A DNA stretch of 64,000 nucleotides, taken from NCBI RefSeq assembly GCF_000176135.1, contig NZ_ACZN01000018.1, forward strand, positions 124,001 through 188,000, in the 5' to 3' direction. A program made the translations under genes and the position numbers. This document shows, piece after piece, positions 1-9,258 of the stretch. The DNA is from Vibrio coralliilyticus ATCC BAA-450. Lineage in GTDB: Bacteria; Pseudomonadota; Gammaproteobacteria; Enterobacterales; Vibrionaceae. How positions within the stretch are numbered: position 1 is the first letter of the stretch; each line of letters starts with the position of its first letter. The notes beneath the pieces are model-generated. The model worked only from the letters and a program-made list of their open reading frames with translations, was not told where the DNA came from and ran no database searches.

Positions 1-889
1 TTAAAGGTTCGATTGGAACGTCACTCGGCTGATACTTACCACTTAATATTTGCTCTGCTTTATGACCAGCAAATTGACCCACGTTGTAGTAGCGGCTCAC
101 AATACCAAATAGAGCATCATGTTTGCGTATAGGCGACTCAGTTGCTGAAAACGTTGCGATGCCTTGTTGGTGTAAGTTATCAACAATATCTTTCCCTTGA
201 CTGATGATATAGGAATCCGGTGGAAGATAAGCTAACTGAACACCATCTTCAATCATTAGGTCAACAACCTTTCCAACAGAGCTAGAGTCTGGTTTGTCAT
301 TCAATGTTCTTAGTGGATAAAGATAAACATCCTTTTGATACTTGGCCGAAAGTGTTTGTATACTGCGAGCTGTTACTACCGCATTGTTTTCTAGTGGATT
401 GAAAATGATCCCAATTGTCTTTATTCCGCTCAATTGACTAATCGCGTTAAACTGAACATTGTGTGGAACAATGTGGCTTACGCCTGTGAAGTTGCGACCC
501 TTTTCATCAAGAGAGTCTACGATTTTAGAGCCGACAGGGTCAGTAACAATACTAAACACAACGGGTGTATCACTGTTTTCTCTAAAGCGACTTGGATTGT
601 GTTCTGTACCGAGTAGGTTCAAAGTGATGGTTGTGCCAAATGTGTAGATCAAGTCGGGATTTCTTTCTTCGACACTCGCTAAGTGTTGTTTTAGGGCTTC
701 TTTATCACGCTTTGCATCAAGTACGGTATAACGCACCTTCATTTTGTTGGATAAGTAATCCATAAATCCGCGTTCTGCATCAGTCACACCTCGCCACAAT
801 ACCATGACAACATGTTTCTCTGATTCCGATGTATCAGCCAAAGACACAAACGGCAGGATAGTCAGGAGACATAAAAGTAGAACTCTCAT
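1..889 (-). CDS. Orphan periplasmic substrate-binding protein (ABC_sub_bind / COG2984-like), C-terminus cut by window edge
   Basis: About 296 residues are visible; the reading frame is still open at base 1, so the C-terminus lies outside the window. The start ATG (887-889) overlaps the TGA of the upstream MFS gene in an ATGA arrangement, which suggests translational coupling. The protein opens with a hydrophobic signal peptide (MRVLLLCLLTILPFVSLA, cleavage probably after SLA) and then has the alternating fold of the periplasmic-binding family: VMVLWRGVTDAERGF, PDLIYTFGTTIT, TPVVFSIVTDPVGS, KTIGIIFNPLENN, LPPDSYIISQG, IATFSATES. These resemble PF04392/COG2984 proteins, which normally work with an ABC permease and ATPase. 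No such partners are in the window, so it may be a sensory partner of the MFS fusion. The family call is from memory of motifs; the ligand is unknown. Confidence 0.75.
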   Translation of the reverse strand, partial: MRVLLLCLLTILPFVSLADTSESEKHVVMVLWRGVTDAERGFMDYLSNKMKVRYTVLDAKRDKEALKQHLASVEERNPDLIYTFGTTITLNLLGTEHNPSRFRENSDTPVVFSIVTDPVGSKIVDSLDEKGRNFTGVSHIVPHNVQFNAISQLSGIKTIGIIFNPLENNAVVTARSIQTLSAKYQKDVYLYPLRTLNDKPDSSSVGKVVDLMIEDGVQLAYLPPDSYIISQGKDIVDNLHQQGIATFSATESPIRKHDALFGIVSRYYNVGQFAGHKAEQILSGKYQPSDVPIEPL

Positions 890-3435
890 TTAACCACCTC
901 CATTTGGTTTTTATCACGACGAGTAAATAAGCTATAGAAGCTTAGTAACACGATCGAACTAATAAGAAGAGCTACACCGAATAACATAATGGTGTCTTGG
1001 AACCCTAAAACACTGAGAGCAAGACCTGCGACTAAAGGACCGGCGATATTACCAATTCTCTCAGTCAGTCTGAATATGCCTATAGTTTTCCCTTTATCTA
1101 AGCCAGAATCTGACAAGAGGTCGATAATAAGAGGGACCTGAGGTGAAACGCAAATACCATGTGCAATACCAACAAGTATTACTATTAATAGCAACCCAAA
1201 TGTGCCAGGAAGCATCATGATATTAATCAATGCACCTGCAGACAAGATACCGCCGATAAATATAAAGGCGATTTTGTTGTTCCATTTATCAATTAATATG
1301 GCTGCAAGCGGCGAAATGACAATGATTGCTAGGCCATAGGTCATCATTACTCTGCCGGAAACGGCACTGCTTTCGCCAAGAGATTGCAAATAAACAGGGC
1401 AGATGTAGTACAGAAAGCCCGTTAGTACGATTTTCGCAGGAATGGCACTGAAGAAAGTGATGAGCGCGAAATATTTGTTGCTCAGTAGAACCTTAAAGTC
1501 GGAGAGTCTTACTGGCTTACTTTCACTGTTGGCTTCGCCCCGGTCAAAGAAACTAATAACGAGCATGACTCCCACGATGGCAAATGCGGCGGCTAGCAAG
1601 AATGTCACAGAATAGCCCAGCTTATCTGCTAAAACACCTCCGATTGCTGCACCACATAAGGAACCAGAGAAAAATGCAGACAAGAATGTCGACATACCTT
1701 TGGTTCTGTTATGAGAGTTCGTAGTGTCTGTGACATAACCCTGAGCTGAGATAAACACGATACCATAACCAACAGCGGTAACGGCTCGAGCAATGAGTAG
1801 GAGTTCTAAATTAGGGCTTAACGCGGTTGCAACCAAGCCTACAGAAGTTAGCAGCCCCCCAGCTATCAGCGATTTTCTACGCCCGACTTTATCTGACCAG
1901 TAGCCAGCAAACGGAAGAGAAATTGCCCAGCACAGCATGAATAGAGAAATTGGCAAACTGGTGACAAGGTCTGCCGGAATTAAGTTGTGAGTGCTTGGCA
2001 GGCTAGCCACAAAATTCGGGAAAAAGGCAAGGGATGCTGCTTCTGAAAAGATCAGGATAAATAGAGGGAGTCGAACAAAGCGATAGTCCTGAATATTTCG
2101 AGTTGGCAAATCCTTATGGGCAAATGAGCCTTTCACCAACTTATTGAGTTTCCCAATTAATGTACCGAACTCGTCATTGGATTGAACATTGACTAAGTAG
2201 GGCACTTGTTTGTGGTCGCCCATGGCGATCAGTTGTTTTATTTGCTTCCACGGTTTGATGATCATGAAGTTGCAAATAAACAAAATTATCTCAATAACAA
2301 ACAATCCAGAGGCGACTAAGACAGTTATCATGTCCATAATGCTGTCTTTGATCATCTGCGGAATAATATTGGTATCCGCCATCATCTGTAGCTTGATAAT
2401 ACCTGTATCGTCGATTGGGATAGAAAGCTCACTAGCTTCAACATAATCCGGAAAGAACTTGGGATGCTGATAAATAGCAGCGGTATCGCGTTCGAGGCGT
2501 ATCGACAATAATTCGGGATGATGCTCAATGTAAGCTGAAAACTCTTCTTCTAAGCCAGCGAGACGATCTAGCGGTACTCCTTCGTCAATTAAGCGGCCAA
2601 TCATGTGCGAAAGAGTATCGCCAATCAGATTCGACTTTTGCTCAAGTTGATTTTCATAAACGACAGAGAATTTGCTTAACGACTGATAAGAGCTACCTAA
2701 ATTTGATGTTACGGTCAGAACGATCGCTAATAGAATGATCAAAAGCGGGAAATATCGCGCTCGAATCTTATCCCACTTTGATCCACTTCGGTCTGCAATA
2801 ATGTGTGTTTTTGCTGCGGCCAGAAGTTCACTGTCAGGTAGCCCTTGAGTATCGATTGCATTTGTCGCGGATTTGACTTTCTTAAGCAGAAAGTCGATCA
2901 GAGAGTTTAATGCCAAATAACCAATGACTGCAGCAACCATCACCCATAGGAAGGTGTCCATTATTTGCTGCGACAGTAGGTCTTGTTTAATTTGGTCTAG
3001 ATAGAGTGGGGAGTAATAGAGCCTCAGCTCACCCTCTTTTACATCAAAAGTATTGACGATATCGGTGGTGAGCAGCCGATCGGTGTCAAACTTAGCTACC
3101 CCAGTCGTAAACAGGACTTCATCTGCGCTGTTTACAACTTGAATTTTGCTGATGCCATCAACCAACTCAGAGCGTCTCTCAATGAGTGATTGAATATTGG
3201 AAATTGATGACAAAGGTAAACCCAAGCTCATCGCTTGGCGAATGTCGTTGTCGGTTTCATCCAAAACGACCTGATATGTTGAATCGCTAGTTTGTGTCAG
3301 GCGCTTGTCGAAGTTGAGATAGTTAAGCGTTGTGTTCAGGCCATTTGAGAACAGCAGGACAGCTACGATAGCCAAGATAAGCTTGGCTCGCAAAGATATA
3401 AATCGCTTAGTTTTATCCATATATGCGGTATCCAT
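886..3435 (-). CDS. MFS transporter fused to two N-terminal membrane sensor modules and a HAMP-like linker
   Basis: 849 residues, about twice a normal MFS protein. From the hydrophobicity pattern: TM1 about 17-30, extracytoplasmic segment 35-158, TM2 161-183, cytoplasmic linker, TM3 228-247, second extracytoplasmic segment 250-368, TM4 369-391, a HAMP-like stretch 391-435 (IIKPWKQIKQLIAMGD, then NDEFGTLIGKLNKLV), and a 12-TM MFS domain from about 452. The MFS loop 2-3 signature GYWSDKVGRRKS is present. No kinase, GGDEF or methyl-accepting domain is attached; the transporter sits where a signalling output would be. The gene starts 19 bp after the clpV stop, so it is probably co-transcribed with the T6SS operon, and it overlaps the binding-protein gene by 4 bp. 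Start is ambiguous between ATG 3433-3435 and the in-frame ATG ending at 3420. The transported molecule cannot be inferred; an export role steered by periplasmic sensing is speculation. Confidence 0.8.
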   Translation of the reverse strand: MDTAYMDKTKRFISLRAKLILAIVAVLLFSNGLNTTLNYLNFDKRLTQTSDSTYQVVLDETDNDIRQAMSLGLPLSSISNIQSLIERRSELVDGISKIQVVNSADEVLFTTGVAKFDTDRLLTTDIVNTFDVKEGELRLYYSPLYLDQIKQDLLSQQIMDTFLWVMVAAVIGYLALNSLIDFLLKKVKSATNAIDTQGLPDSELLAAAKTHIIADRSGSKWDKIRARYFPLLIILLAIVLTVTSNLGSSYQSLSKFSVVYENQLEQKSNLIGDTLSHMIGRLIDEGVPLDRLAGLEEEFSAYIEHHPELLSIRLERDTAAIYQHPKFFPDYVEASELSIPIDDTGIIKLQMMADTNIIPQMIKDSIMDMITVLVASGLFVIEIILFICNFMIIKPWKQIKQLIAMGDHKQVPYLVNVQSNDEFGTLIGKLNKLVKGSFAHKDLPTRNIQDYRFVRLPLFILIFSEAASLAFFPNFVASLPSTHNLIPADLVTSLPISLFMLCWAISLPFAGYWSDKVGRRKSLIAGGLLTSVGLVATALSPNLELLLIARAVTAVGYGIVFISAQGYVTDTTNSHNRTKGMSTFLSAFFSGSLCGAAIGGVLADKLGYSVTFLLAAAFAIVGVMLVISFFDRGEANSESKPVRLSDFKVLLSNKYFALITFFSAIPAKIVLTGFLYYICPVYLQSLGESSAVSGRVMMTYGLAIIVISPLAAILIDKWNNKIAFIFIGGILSAGALINIMMLPGTFGLLLIVILVGIAHGICVSPQVPLIIDLLSDSGLDKGKTIGIFRLTERIGNIAGPLVAGLALSVLGFQDTIMLFGVALLISSIVLLSFYSLFTRRDKNQMEVVK

Positions 3436-3454
3436 CCTGCTGTTTTATCCGAAC

Positions 3455-6067
3455 TTACTGAATAGTAAGCTCGAATCCTTCCTCACTGTTTGCGGCTGTA
3501 ACAGATACTTGGGTGATTGGCTGTTGCAAGCTCAATCTACTGATACATTCCTCTGCCAATTTTGGCATTAATGAACGGTTGATGATCTGCTCAACAGCAC
3601 GACCACCTGTAGTCGGGTCAGTGTTTTTGCCCACCACGTAGTCAACAAAACCTTCATCCCATGTAAACGACGCTTGATACTGCTCTGCCAGTTTTTTCTT
3701 AATGCGGTTGAGAGATATCTCCGTGATTTTAGCTAACTCTTCATCATTTAGTGGGTAGTAAGGTACGATGGTTGTACGACCCAAAAACGCTGGCTTAAAG
3801 TAATGTTGGAGATCAGGACGAATGGCTTCAAGTAACTCTTCATTGCTCAATCGTTCGCTGTTGTCCGCACAGACATCACAGATGGCTTGATCCGCCGCAT
3901 TTGAAGTCATAATGATGATGGTGTTTTTGAAATCTACCGTTCTACCTTCACTGTCTTTAATGTGGCCCTTATCGAAAATCTGATAGAACAAGTCGTGAAC
4001 ACCTGGATGCGCTTTTTCCATCTCATCCAAAAGTAGCACAGAGTATGGGTTGCGACGGATTGCTTCTGTTAATACGCCACCTTCACCGAAACCAACGTAA
4101 CCAGCAGGAGAGCCAAGTAACATAGAAATTTTATGCTCCTCTTTGAACTCAGTCATGTTGATAACCGTCAGATCATTGCTACCTCCGTACAGCTGCTCTG
4201 CAAGGGCCATCGCAGTTTCAGTTTTACCAACACCACTTGGACCACACATTAGGAACACGCCAATCGGCTTACGGCTGTCAGTTAAGCCTGCACGCGAAAT
4301 ACGAATCGCTTTGGCAAGCTCTTGCTTTGCAACATTTTGACCAATGACACGCTTATCCAATTCTTCTTCTAATGAAAGAAGGCGAGCAATTTCGTCGCTC
4401 ATCATGTTGCCGACAGGAATACCAGTCCAGTTAGCAATGACCTGAGCAATGGTGTTGTCATCAACCATTGCATTAACTAGAGGCTCTTCACCCTGCAATT
4501 CACCAAGTTGGTCGATAAGCTCATTGAGTTTGTCTTGCTTGGCTTTATCTACCGATTCTTCAGCCTGCCCATCGCTGATTTCTTGCTGGAGTGTTTTTAT
4601 CTCGTCAACCAAATCAACTTCTTGCTTCCAACGAGCTTGATAGTCTGTCAGCTTCTTCTCGTTTTCTGCAATTTCGGTGGTTAGTTCCGCAATTTCATCT
4701 TCCGCAATACCAAACAGAGCGTTCTCTTTTTCCAGTGCTGATTTTTCGTTTTGTTGATAGCGAATGGTTTGCTCAAGCGCCTCAATCACTTCTGGCTTAG
4801 CGCCTTGTGTTAATGCAATACGAGCACTGGCAGTATCAAGCAAGCTGATCGCTTTATCAGGTAGTTGGCGACTTGGAAGGTAACGAATAGATAAATGAAC
4901 AGCGGCATCAATCGCTGATTCTGCAATGAAGGCACCATGGTGTTTTTGTAGCGATGCTGCGATACCACGCAACATTTGCTTGGCATCTTCAGCGTTTGGC
5001 TCTTCTATTGATACAACTTGGAAGCGTCGTGTAAGAGCAGGATCTTTTTCGAAGTATTTTTTGTATTCAGCCCAAGTAGTCGCTGCGATGGTTTTAAACT
5101 CTCCGCGTGCTAAAGCTGGCTTAAGAAGGTTAGCTGCATCATTTTGACCTGCTGCACCGCCCGCGCCAATCAAGGTATGGGCTTCATCAATGAAGACAAT
5201 AATAGGCTTTTCGCTGTTTTTCACTTCATTGATAACGTCTTTTAGACGATTTTCAAACTCACCTTTGACGCTTGCACCTGCTTGAAGTAAGCCAAGATCA
5301 AGTGAATGGATCTGTACACCTTGCAGGGCACCAGGAACTTCGTTGGCCGCGATACGTAATGCTAGACCCTCGACAACGGCTGTTTTACCTACACCAGGCT
5401 CACCGACCATGATCGGGTTGTTTTGGCGTTTTCTACACAGAATATCGATGGCTTTACGCACTTCTGAATTCCGACCAGAGATAGGATCAATATTGCCGTC
5501 CAATGCCTGCTGTGTCAGATTCGTTGTGTATTTACTTAATGCGTCATTGCCGACAGGGGCACCGCCAGTGCCATCTGCGGCAGCTGCGCCAGTTTTTGCT
5601 CTAGCAACGGCTGTTTTATTGATTAGTCCTTGAAGAGATTCCAGTGAAACACTTTGTAAGCTTTCTAGCTGCAGAGTATTCATACCCAGCACGTTTTGTT
5701 GCAACATAGCTTGAATCAGGTGGAGACTGATCACTTCGCCATGGCCATAGTTCACAGAGGCAATCATCCAAGCATCTTTGACGATTTCGGTAAGCGCTTG
5801 GCTTAATGTTGGCTGGCCTTCATTACCTTTAGGAAAACGTGCGATTTTTGAAGACAGCTCGTTGACCAAGTTATCTTGGGATAAGTTCTGTGATTGAATC
5901 AGGCTATTTAAATGTTTGTCTTGCTGAGAAAGAAGCTGAAGCAACCAGTGTTCTGTCTCTATAGAAGGCACATTTTGATTCATTGCGGCACCAGCTGAAA
6001 CTTCAAGTGCTTGTTTCAGCTCTGGTGACAGCTTAGCGACTAAATTTGTTAGTGTAACTTGCGTCAT
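3455..6067 (-). CDS. tssH: T6SS AAA+ ATPase ClpV/TssH
   Basis: 870 residues, the usual ClpV size. It disassembles the contracted TssB/TssC sheath in the cytoplasm so that it can be reused. An N-terminal Clp-N domain (about 1-150) precedes two AAA+ modules with Walker A motifs GEPGVGKT (about 222) and GPSGVGKT (about 609); VFIDEAHTLIGAGG and LLLDEMEKAHPGV are the matching Walker B regions. A coiled-coil middle domain lies near 410-540, and the C-terminal ClpB_D2-small region carries TTGGRAVEQII. The ATG at 6065-6067 is preferred over an upstream ATG at 6088 because AAGGA sits 7 bases before it and family members begin MxxVxLxxLV. It lies 74 bp after tssG in the same direction. Confidence 0.95.
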   Translation of the reverse strand: MTQVTLTNLVAKLSPELKQALEVSAGAAMNQNVPSIETEHWLLQLLSQQDKHLNSLIQSQNLSQDNLVNELSSKIARFPKGNEGQPTLSQALTEIVKDAWMIASVNYGHGEVISLHLIQAMLQQNVLGMNTLQLESLQSVSLESLQGLINKTAVARAKTGAAAADGTGGAPVGNDALSKYTTNLTQQALDGNIDPISGRNSEVRKAIDILCRKRQNNPIMVGEPGVGKTAVVEGLALRIAANEVPGALQGVQIHSLDLGLLQAGASVKGEFENRLKDVINEVKNSEKPIIVFIDEAHTLIGAGGAAGQNDAANLLKPALARGEFKTIAATTWAEYKKYFEKDPALTRRFQVVSIEEPNAEDAKQMLRGIAASLQKHHGAFIAESAIDAAVHLSIRYLPSRQLPDKAISLLDTASARIALTQGAKPEVIEALEQTIRYQQNEKSALEKENALFGIAEDEIAELTTEIAENEKKLTDYQARWKQEVDLVDEIKTLQQEISDGQAEESVDKAKQDKLNELIDQLGELQGEEPLVNAMVDDNTIAQVIANWTGIPVGNMMSDEIARLLSLEEELDKRVIGQNVAKQELAKAIRISRAGLTDSRKPIGVFLMCGPSGVGKTETAMALAEQLYGGSNDLTVINMTEFKEEHKISMLLGSPAGYVGFGEGGVLTEAIRRNPYSVLLLDEMEKAHPGVHDLFYQIFDKGHIKDSEGRTVDFKNTIIIMTSNAADQAICDVCADNSERLSNEELLEAIRPDLQHYFKPAFLGRTTIVPYYPLNDEELAKITEISLNRIKKKLAEQYQASFTWDEGFVDYVVGKNTDPTTGGRAVEQIINRSLMPKLAEECISRLSLQQPITQVSVTAANSEEGFELTIQ

Positions 6068-6141
6068 ACCGTTTTCCTTGTATCTCAAGAGGCATCAATA
6101 CGTCTTTAATACCTAACTCTTTGTTTGGTCCTGAAGTTAGA

Positions 6142-7071
6142 TTACTTCAGAAGAATACTTACGATTTGTTGAGGTTTCCTTTCCGGCGCAAGGCAATCGA
6201 CTTCGCCCAATTTCGCCGCGTTATATTTATTGCTTGATAGTCGTGGTCGATTTAGGTACTCCCGTTTCACATTTAGATAAACGGAAGTCGGGGTGTTGTC
6301 CTTCAAGTAATGTTGGATGAGTTCTTTCATATTGCTCGCCAACAATGGATCTGATTGAATCGCTATCAACTCGTTTTCTGTTTTTGGAGTGATGGAGACA
6401 ATTAGGTGACTAAAATGTGTCAGACATGTTTTGCCGATTAAAAAGCCTTGACCCACTCGGCTATTAAAATGCTCTTTTTGCCCCAGGCGAGTTAGAGAGT
6501 CAGAAGGCAATTGGCGCCTTTCATGTGTTTTGGTGGAAACTTGAATAGCGAAAGGGAAATAGTCATTTAGCATTTGGCTCAATGTACTTAAACTGCGCTG
6601 CCCTTGGCTTAACAACATCGAATATTGGAAATACTTGCCATGATTCTTTTTTAATGTCGCGATATGGTTCAACAACGCGGTCTTTGCAGGGTAGAGCTCA
6701 TTTTGTACGACAAGCCAGGAGCCCGTTTCCAGTTGGCTGACAATTTCGAAATATCGCTGATTGAAGACATCAAGAAAGTCTTTTAAAGCATGGTCATCGT
6801 TGTGCAAAGCCGCTAACAGCTCTTCGTATATGTAGTTAGGTATAACCCCTTTTACACCTGATAAAGCTTGTTTTGCCAATCTCAACTTGAGTCGATTATT
6901 CTTCAGAGAGAAGTACTGAATTTCGCTGGCATCACCTGTTGGCATTGCTTCTGCTTTCAGCACAAGCTTAACTCGGTTCGGAGTCTGATTAATCCAATGC
7001 GTCAACAATCTCATCGCTTGAGCGAAGTCGTATTGCTGCGGGTGCTGAGTTAGGTCGTTAATGAATGACAT
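6142..7071 (-). CDS. tssG: T6SS baseplate subunit TssG
   Basis: 309 residues, normal for TssG/ImpH (DUF1305). TssG forms the baseplate wedge with TssF, TssE and TssK. Family features are the N-terminal DLTQHPQQYDFAQAMRLL, the stretch EIQYFSLKNNRLKLRLAKQALSGVKGVIPNYIYEELL, and the C-terminal VYLNVKREYLNRPRLSSN. The gene follows tssF by 20 bp, the order seen in nearly all T6SS clusters. There are no membrane segments, as expected for a cytoplasmic baseplate part. Confidence 0.88.
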   Translation of the reverse strand: MSFINDLTQHPQQYDFAQAMRLLTHWINQTPNRVKLVLKAEAMPTGDASEIQYFSLKNNRLKLRLAKQALSGVKGVIPNYIYEELLAALHNDDHALKDFLDVFNQRYFEIVSQLETGSWLVVQNELYPAKTALLNHIATLKKNHGKYFQYSMLLSQGQRSLSTLSQMLNDYFPFAIQVSTKTHERRQLPSDSLTRLGQKEHFNSRVGQGFLIGKTCLTHFSHLIVSITPKTENELIAIQSDPLLASNMKELIQHYLKDNTPTSVYLNVKREYLNRPRLSSNKYNAAKLGEVDCLAPERKPQQIVSILLK

Positions 7072-7091
7072 AATCGCTTTCCTGCCAGCAA

Positions 7092-8843
7092 CTACATTGC
7101 TAGCTGGCTCCCATGGATTTTAGGGTAGCGTTTTGCGATGCCATCTCGCCCGTATATCTTAATAGACAGCTGGATATAGCGATCAAAACTGCAAAACTGT
7201 TGGAAGAAACGATTAAGAACATCGCTAAAGACCAGAAAGCCCCCTTGAGTATCGAGTGTGAGTTCAATCTCTGTACCTGGAGAAAAGACGTTTTTACCCA
7301 TGATTCGAATTGCAGACACCTGAGATTTGATGGATACATTGTGAATCGTTTGTATTTCTTCCGCGGATACTTGCTCTCGGCTGCATAGCTGCAGCATTTG
7401 CTTTAGCTTCTCTGTCGGGTTATCCGCATGCAACAGTGAAGAAAAGTTACCATTCAACAAGCCAACAAACTGCCAGTGAAGATTGAGGTTCTGTTCTCGT
7501 TCAATCGGAGCCGTAGGTGGGTAAATAGCACGAAATACTCCAGGAAGGTCAATGCTTTCAAGGCACTCCATTTCTCCATTAATACCACATGCTTGTTTTC
7601 CATTGGTACAAAGCAAGTGTGTTCCATAGAGCTTGTTGAACTCTAAGTCATGGTTTGGTTTTAGGCTGATGGCAAGTTGGAATTGGCCATTAATATCCCT
7701 TGAACTCTGCCAATAATCGGCATTTGGGTTGGATTTATAGCTATCCCTGAATAGTGGAACCAGAGGTTTTTCACCTTGAGGGGTGATCTCAAAGACTTCT
7801 TTTACTTCGACAACTTCGATGTCACTTTCGCTGTGAGCATCAGCATTGACAGGAATAGTGAGAGAGCGTTGGTCATAATTTGTAGGCTCTCCCGTTTGCT
7901 CAAACAAGTTGACCGCTGGAATGATATCTAGCTTAAACACTTGATTATCGAATAAGCGCATGAATTCTGTAGGAATTGAATTCATAAATAGGTTCAGTTT
8001 GATTTCGGAGCAATCAAACTGCTTTATTGCTTGTCCGAAATCTTTTAGACGGAAAAACTGGCGCTTTTCTTTGAAGAAGAAAAATTCGCTAATAAGTTGA
8101 AAGCCCGAAAATTGGTTTCCTTTTTGAGGAAGGAACAGGAAATTCAGGTCACTTATCCGACTTTTAAGTTTTTCAGCTAGCAAGACAACGTGTTTTTCGC
8201 AACCGGCATCCGATATCGAAATCGCTTTGGTTTGCCCCAACAAGAGCTCCACCAGAGAGTCGGCATTATTCTCGAAACCCTGAACAAATAGATCTAGGTC
8301 TTGGTGACCGAGCTGAGAAAAATGAGTATCTGGATCCCCAGTGGAAAACGACAGCTGTATTACTGCGGTAGACTGCTCGGTACCAGCGGGACGATTGAAT
8401 TTAAACGGTGCGCTGGAAGCTGTTGTATCGGTCAATGTAAAAGGCGCAGTTTTGAGATCGTCTACAGTCGTAAACTGACACAATCGGCCCTTAGCTTCTG
8501 AAGTAAAGTGTGAGCCTTTAGGTATTAAAACTGACTCCGGCACATCTTCTTCTTGCGCCAACTGTAGGTATGCGACACTCGGAATAGTTTGAATATAGCT
8601 CGGGTAGAGCACACCTAATAGGCCTTCGACTACTTCTGGTAATTGTTCCGATAACTGTTTTTCTACCGTCGCATTGAGGAGGGCAACGCCATCCAGTAAT
8701 CGAGCGAGGCTTGGGTCTTCAATCTGACCCTGATGAATATTTAATCGCTCTGCATGTTCTGAGTGTTGTTGGCCAAATTGACCTAGTGCACGTCTTACGA
8801 AAGTAAGCTCTTGCTCGAAGTAACGCATTAAAGGATCAGTCAT
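7092..8843 (-). CDS. tssF: T6SS baseplate subunit TssF
   Basis: 583 residues, typical of TssF/ImpG (DUF879). The opening MTDPLMRYFEQELTFVRRAL and the following EDPSLARLLDGVALLNA are hallmark stretches; the C-terminal region with GTEIELTLDTQGG and LSDVLNRFF-like segments (here FSDVLNRFFQQFCS) is the other conserved part. TssF pairs two-to-one with TssG in the baseplate wedge. The start overlaps the end of tssE by 8 bp, so translation is likely coupled. Confidence 0.93.
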   Translation of the reverse strand: MTDPLMRYFEQELTFVRRALGQFGQQHSEHAERLNIHQGQIEDPSLARLLDGVALLNATVEKQLSEQLPEVVEGLLGVLYPSYIQTIPSVAYLQLAQEEDVPESVLIPKGSHFTSEAKGRLCQFTTVDDLKTAPFTLTDTTASSAPFKFNRPAGTEQSTAVIQLSFSTGDPDTHFSQLGHQDLDLFVQGFENNADSLVELLLGQTKAISISDAGCEKHVVLLAEKLKSRISDLNFLFLPQKGNQFSGFQLISEFFFFKEKRQFFRLKDFGQAIKQFDCSEIKLNLFMNSIPTEFMRLFDNQVFKLDIIPAVNLFEQTGEPTNYDQRSLTIPVNADAHSESDIEVVEVKEVFEITPQGEKPLVPLFRDSYKSNPNADYWQSSRDINGQFQLAISLKPNHDLEFNKLYGTHLLCTNGKQACGINGEMECLESIDLPGVFRAIYPPTAPIEREQNLNLHWQFVGLLNGNFSSLLHADNPTEKLKQMLQLCSREQVSAEEIQTIHNVSIKSQVSAIRIMGKNVFSPGTEIELTLDTQGGFLVFSDVLNRFFQQFCSFDRYIQLSIKIYGRDGIAKRYPKIHGSQLAM

Positions 8844-9258
8844 AACTATCCTCCGTCATTACTGTTGTTAAATCATTGAGAGAGATCTTTGAATCGAAAA
8901 TCAGCTCTTGCTCTCCTTTCGAGGTCTTCGCTTTCGCGATAATGTTGAATACCAAAGCATTTTCGTTGTCTTTTCGCTCAAGTAATTCAACCATGACTTG
9001 TGTTAAACGAGGCTCGAAGTTTCGAATATAGCTTTCTAGCCTAAGAGCCAACTGAGTTTGGTCTAAGCTGGCACTGAGCAGTTGCACATCTTCAATGCCA
9101 AAGCGAAGGTTAGAGCGTTGAAGTTCTGTAAATCGGTCGTCGATATCAACGAGAGAAGACTCCGATTCTAAGAGTTTGGTGAGATGATATTTAATATCAT
9201 CAATCTCTTCGCTCTGCATCGAGCTTCGAGGATCTATAAACGTTTTCCAGAATCCCAT
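8836..9258 (-). CDS. tssE: T6SS baseplate protein TssE (gp25-like)
   Basis: 140 residues, the size of the gp25-like TssE lysozyme-fold family, which starts sheath assembly at the baseplate and has no lysozyme activity. The core NLRFGIEDVQLLS and the conserved gp25 stretch containing ALRLESYIRNFEPRLTQV (E and R within I-R-x-FEPRL) are clear. The ATG shares one base with the stop of the TssC-like gene upstream, and its own end overlaps tssF by 8 bp. Confidence 0.93.
   Translation of the reverse strand: MGFWKTFIDPRSSMQSEEIDDIKYHLTKLLESESSLVDIDDRFTELQRSNLRFGIEDVQLLSASLDQTQLALRLESYIRNFEPRLTQVMVELLERKDNENALVFNIIAKAKTSKGEQELIFDSKISLNDLTTVMTEDSYD

Noticed and set aside
434..647. Two short plus-strand frames opposite the binding-protein gene
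   Set aside because: They overlap a well-supported coding sequence on the other strand and encode nothing recognisable.
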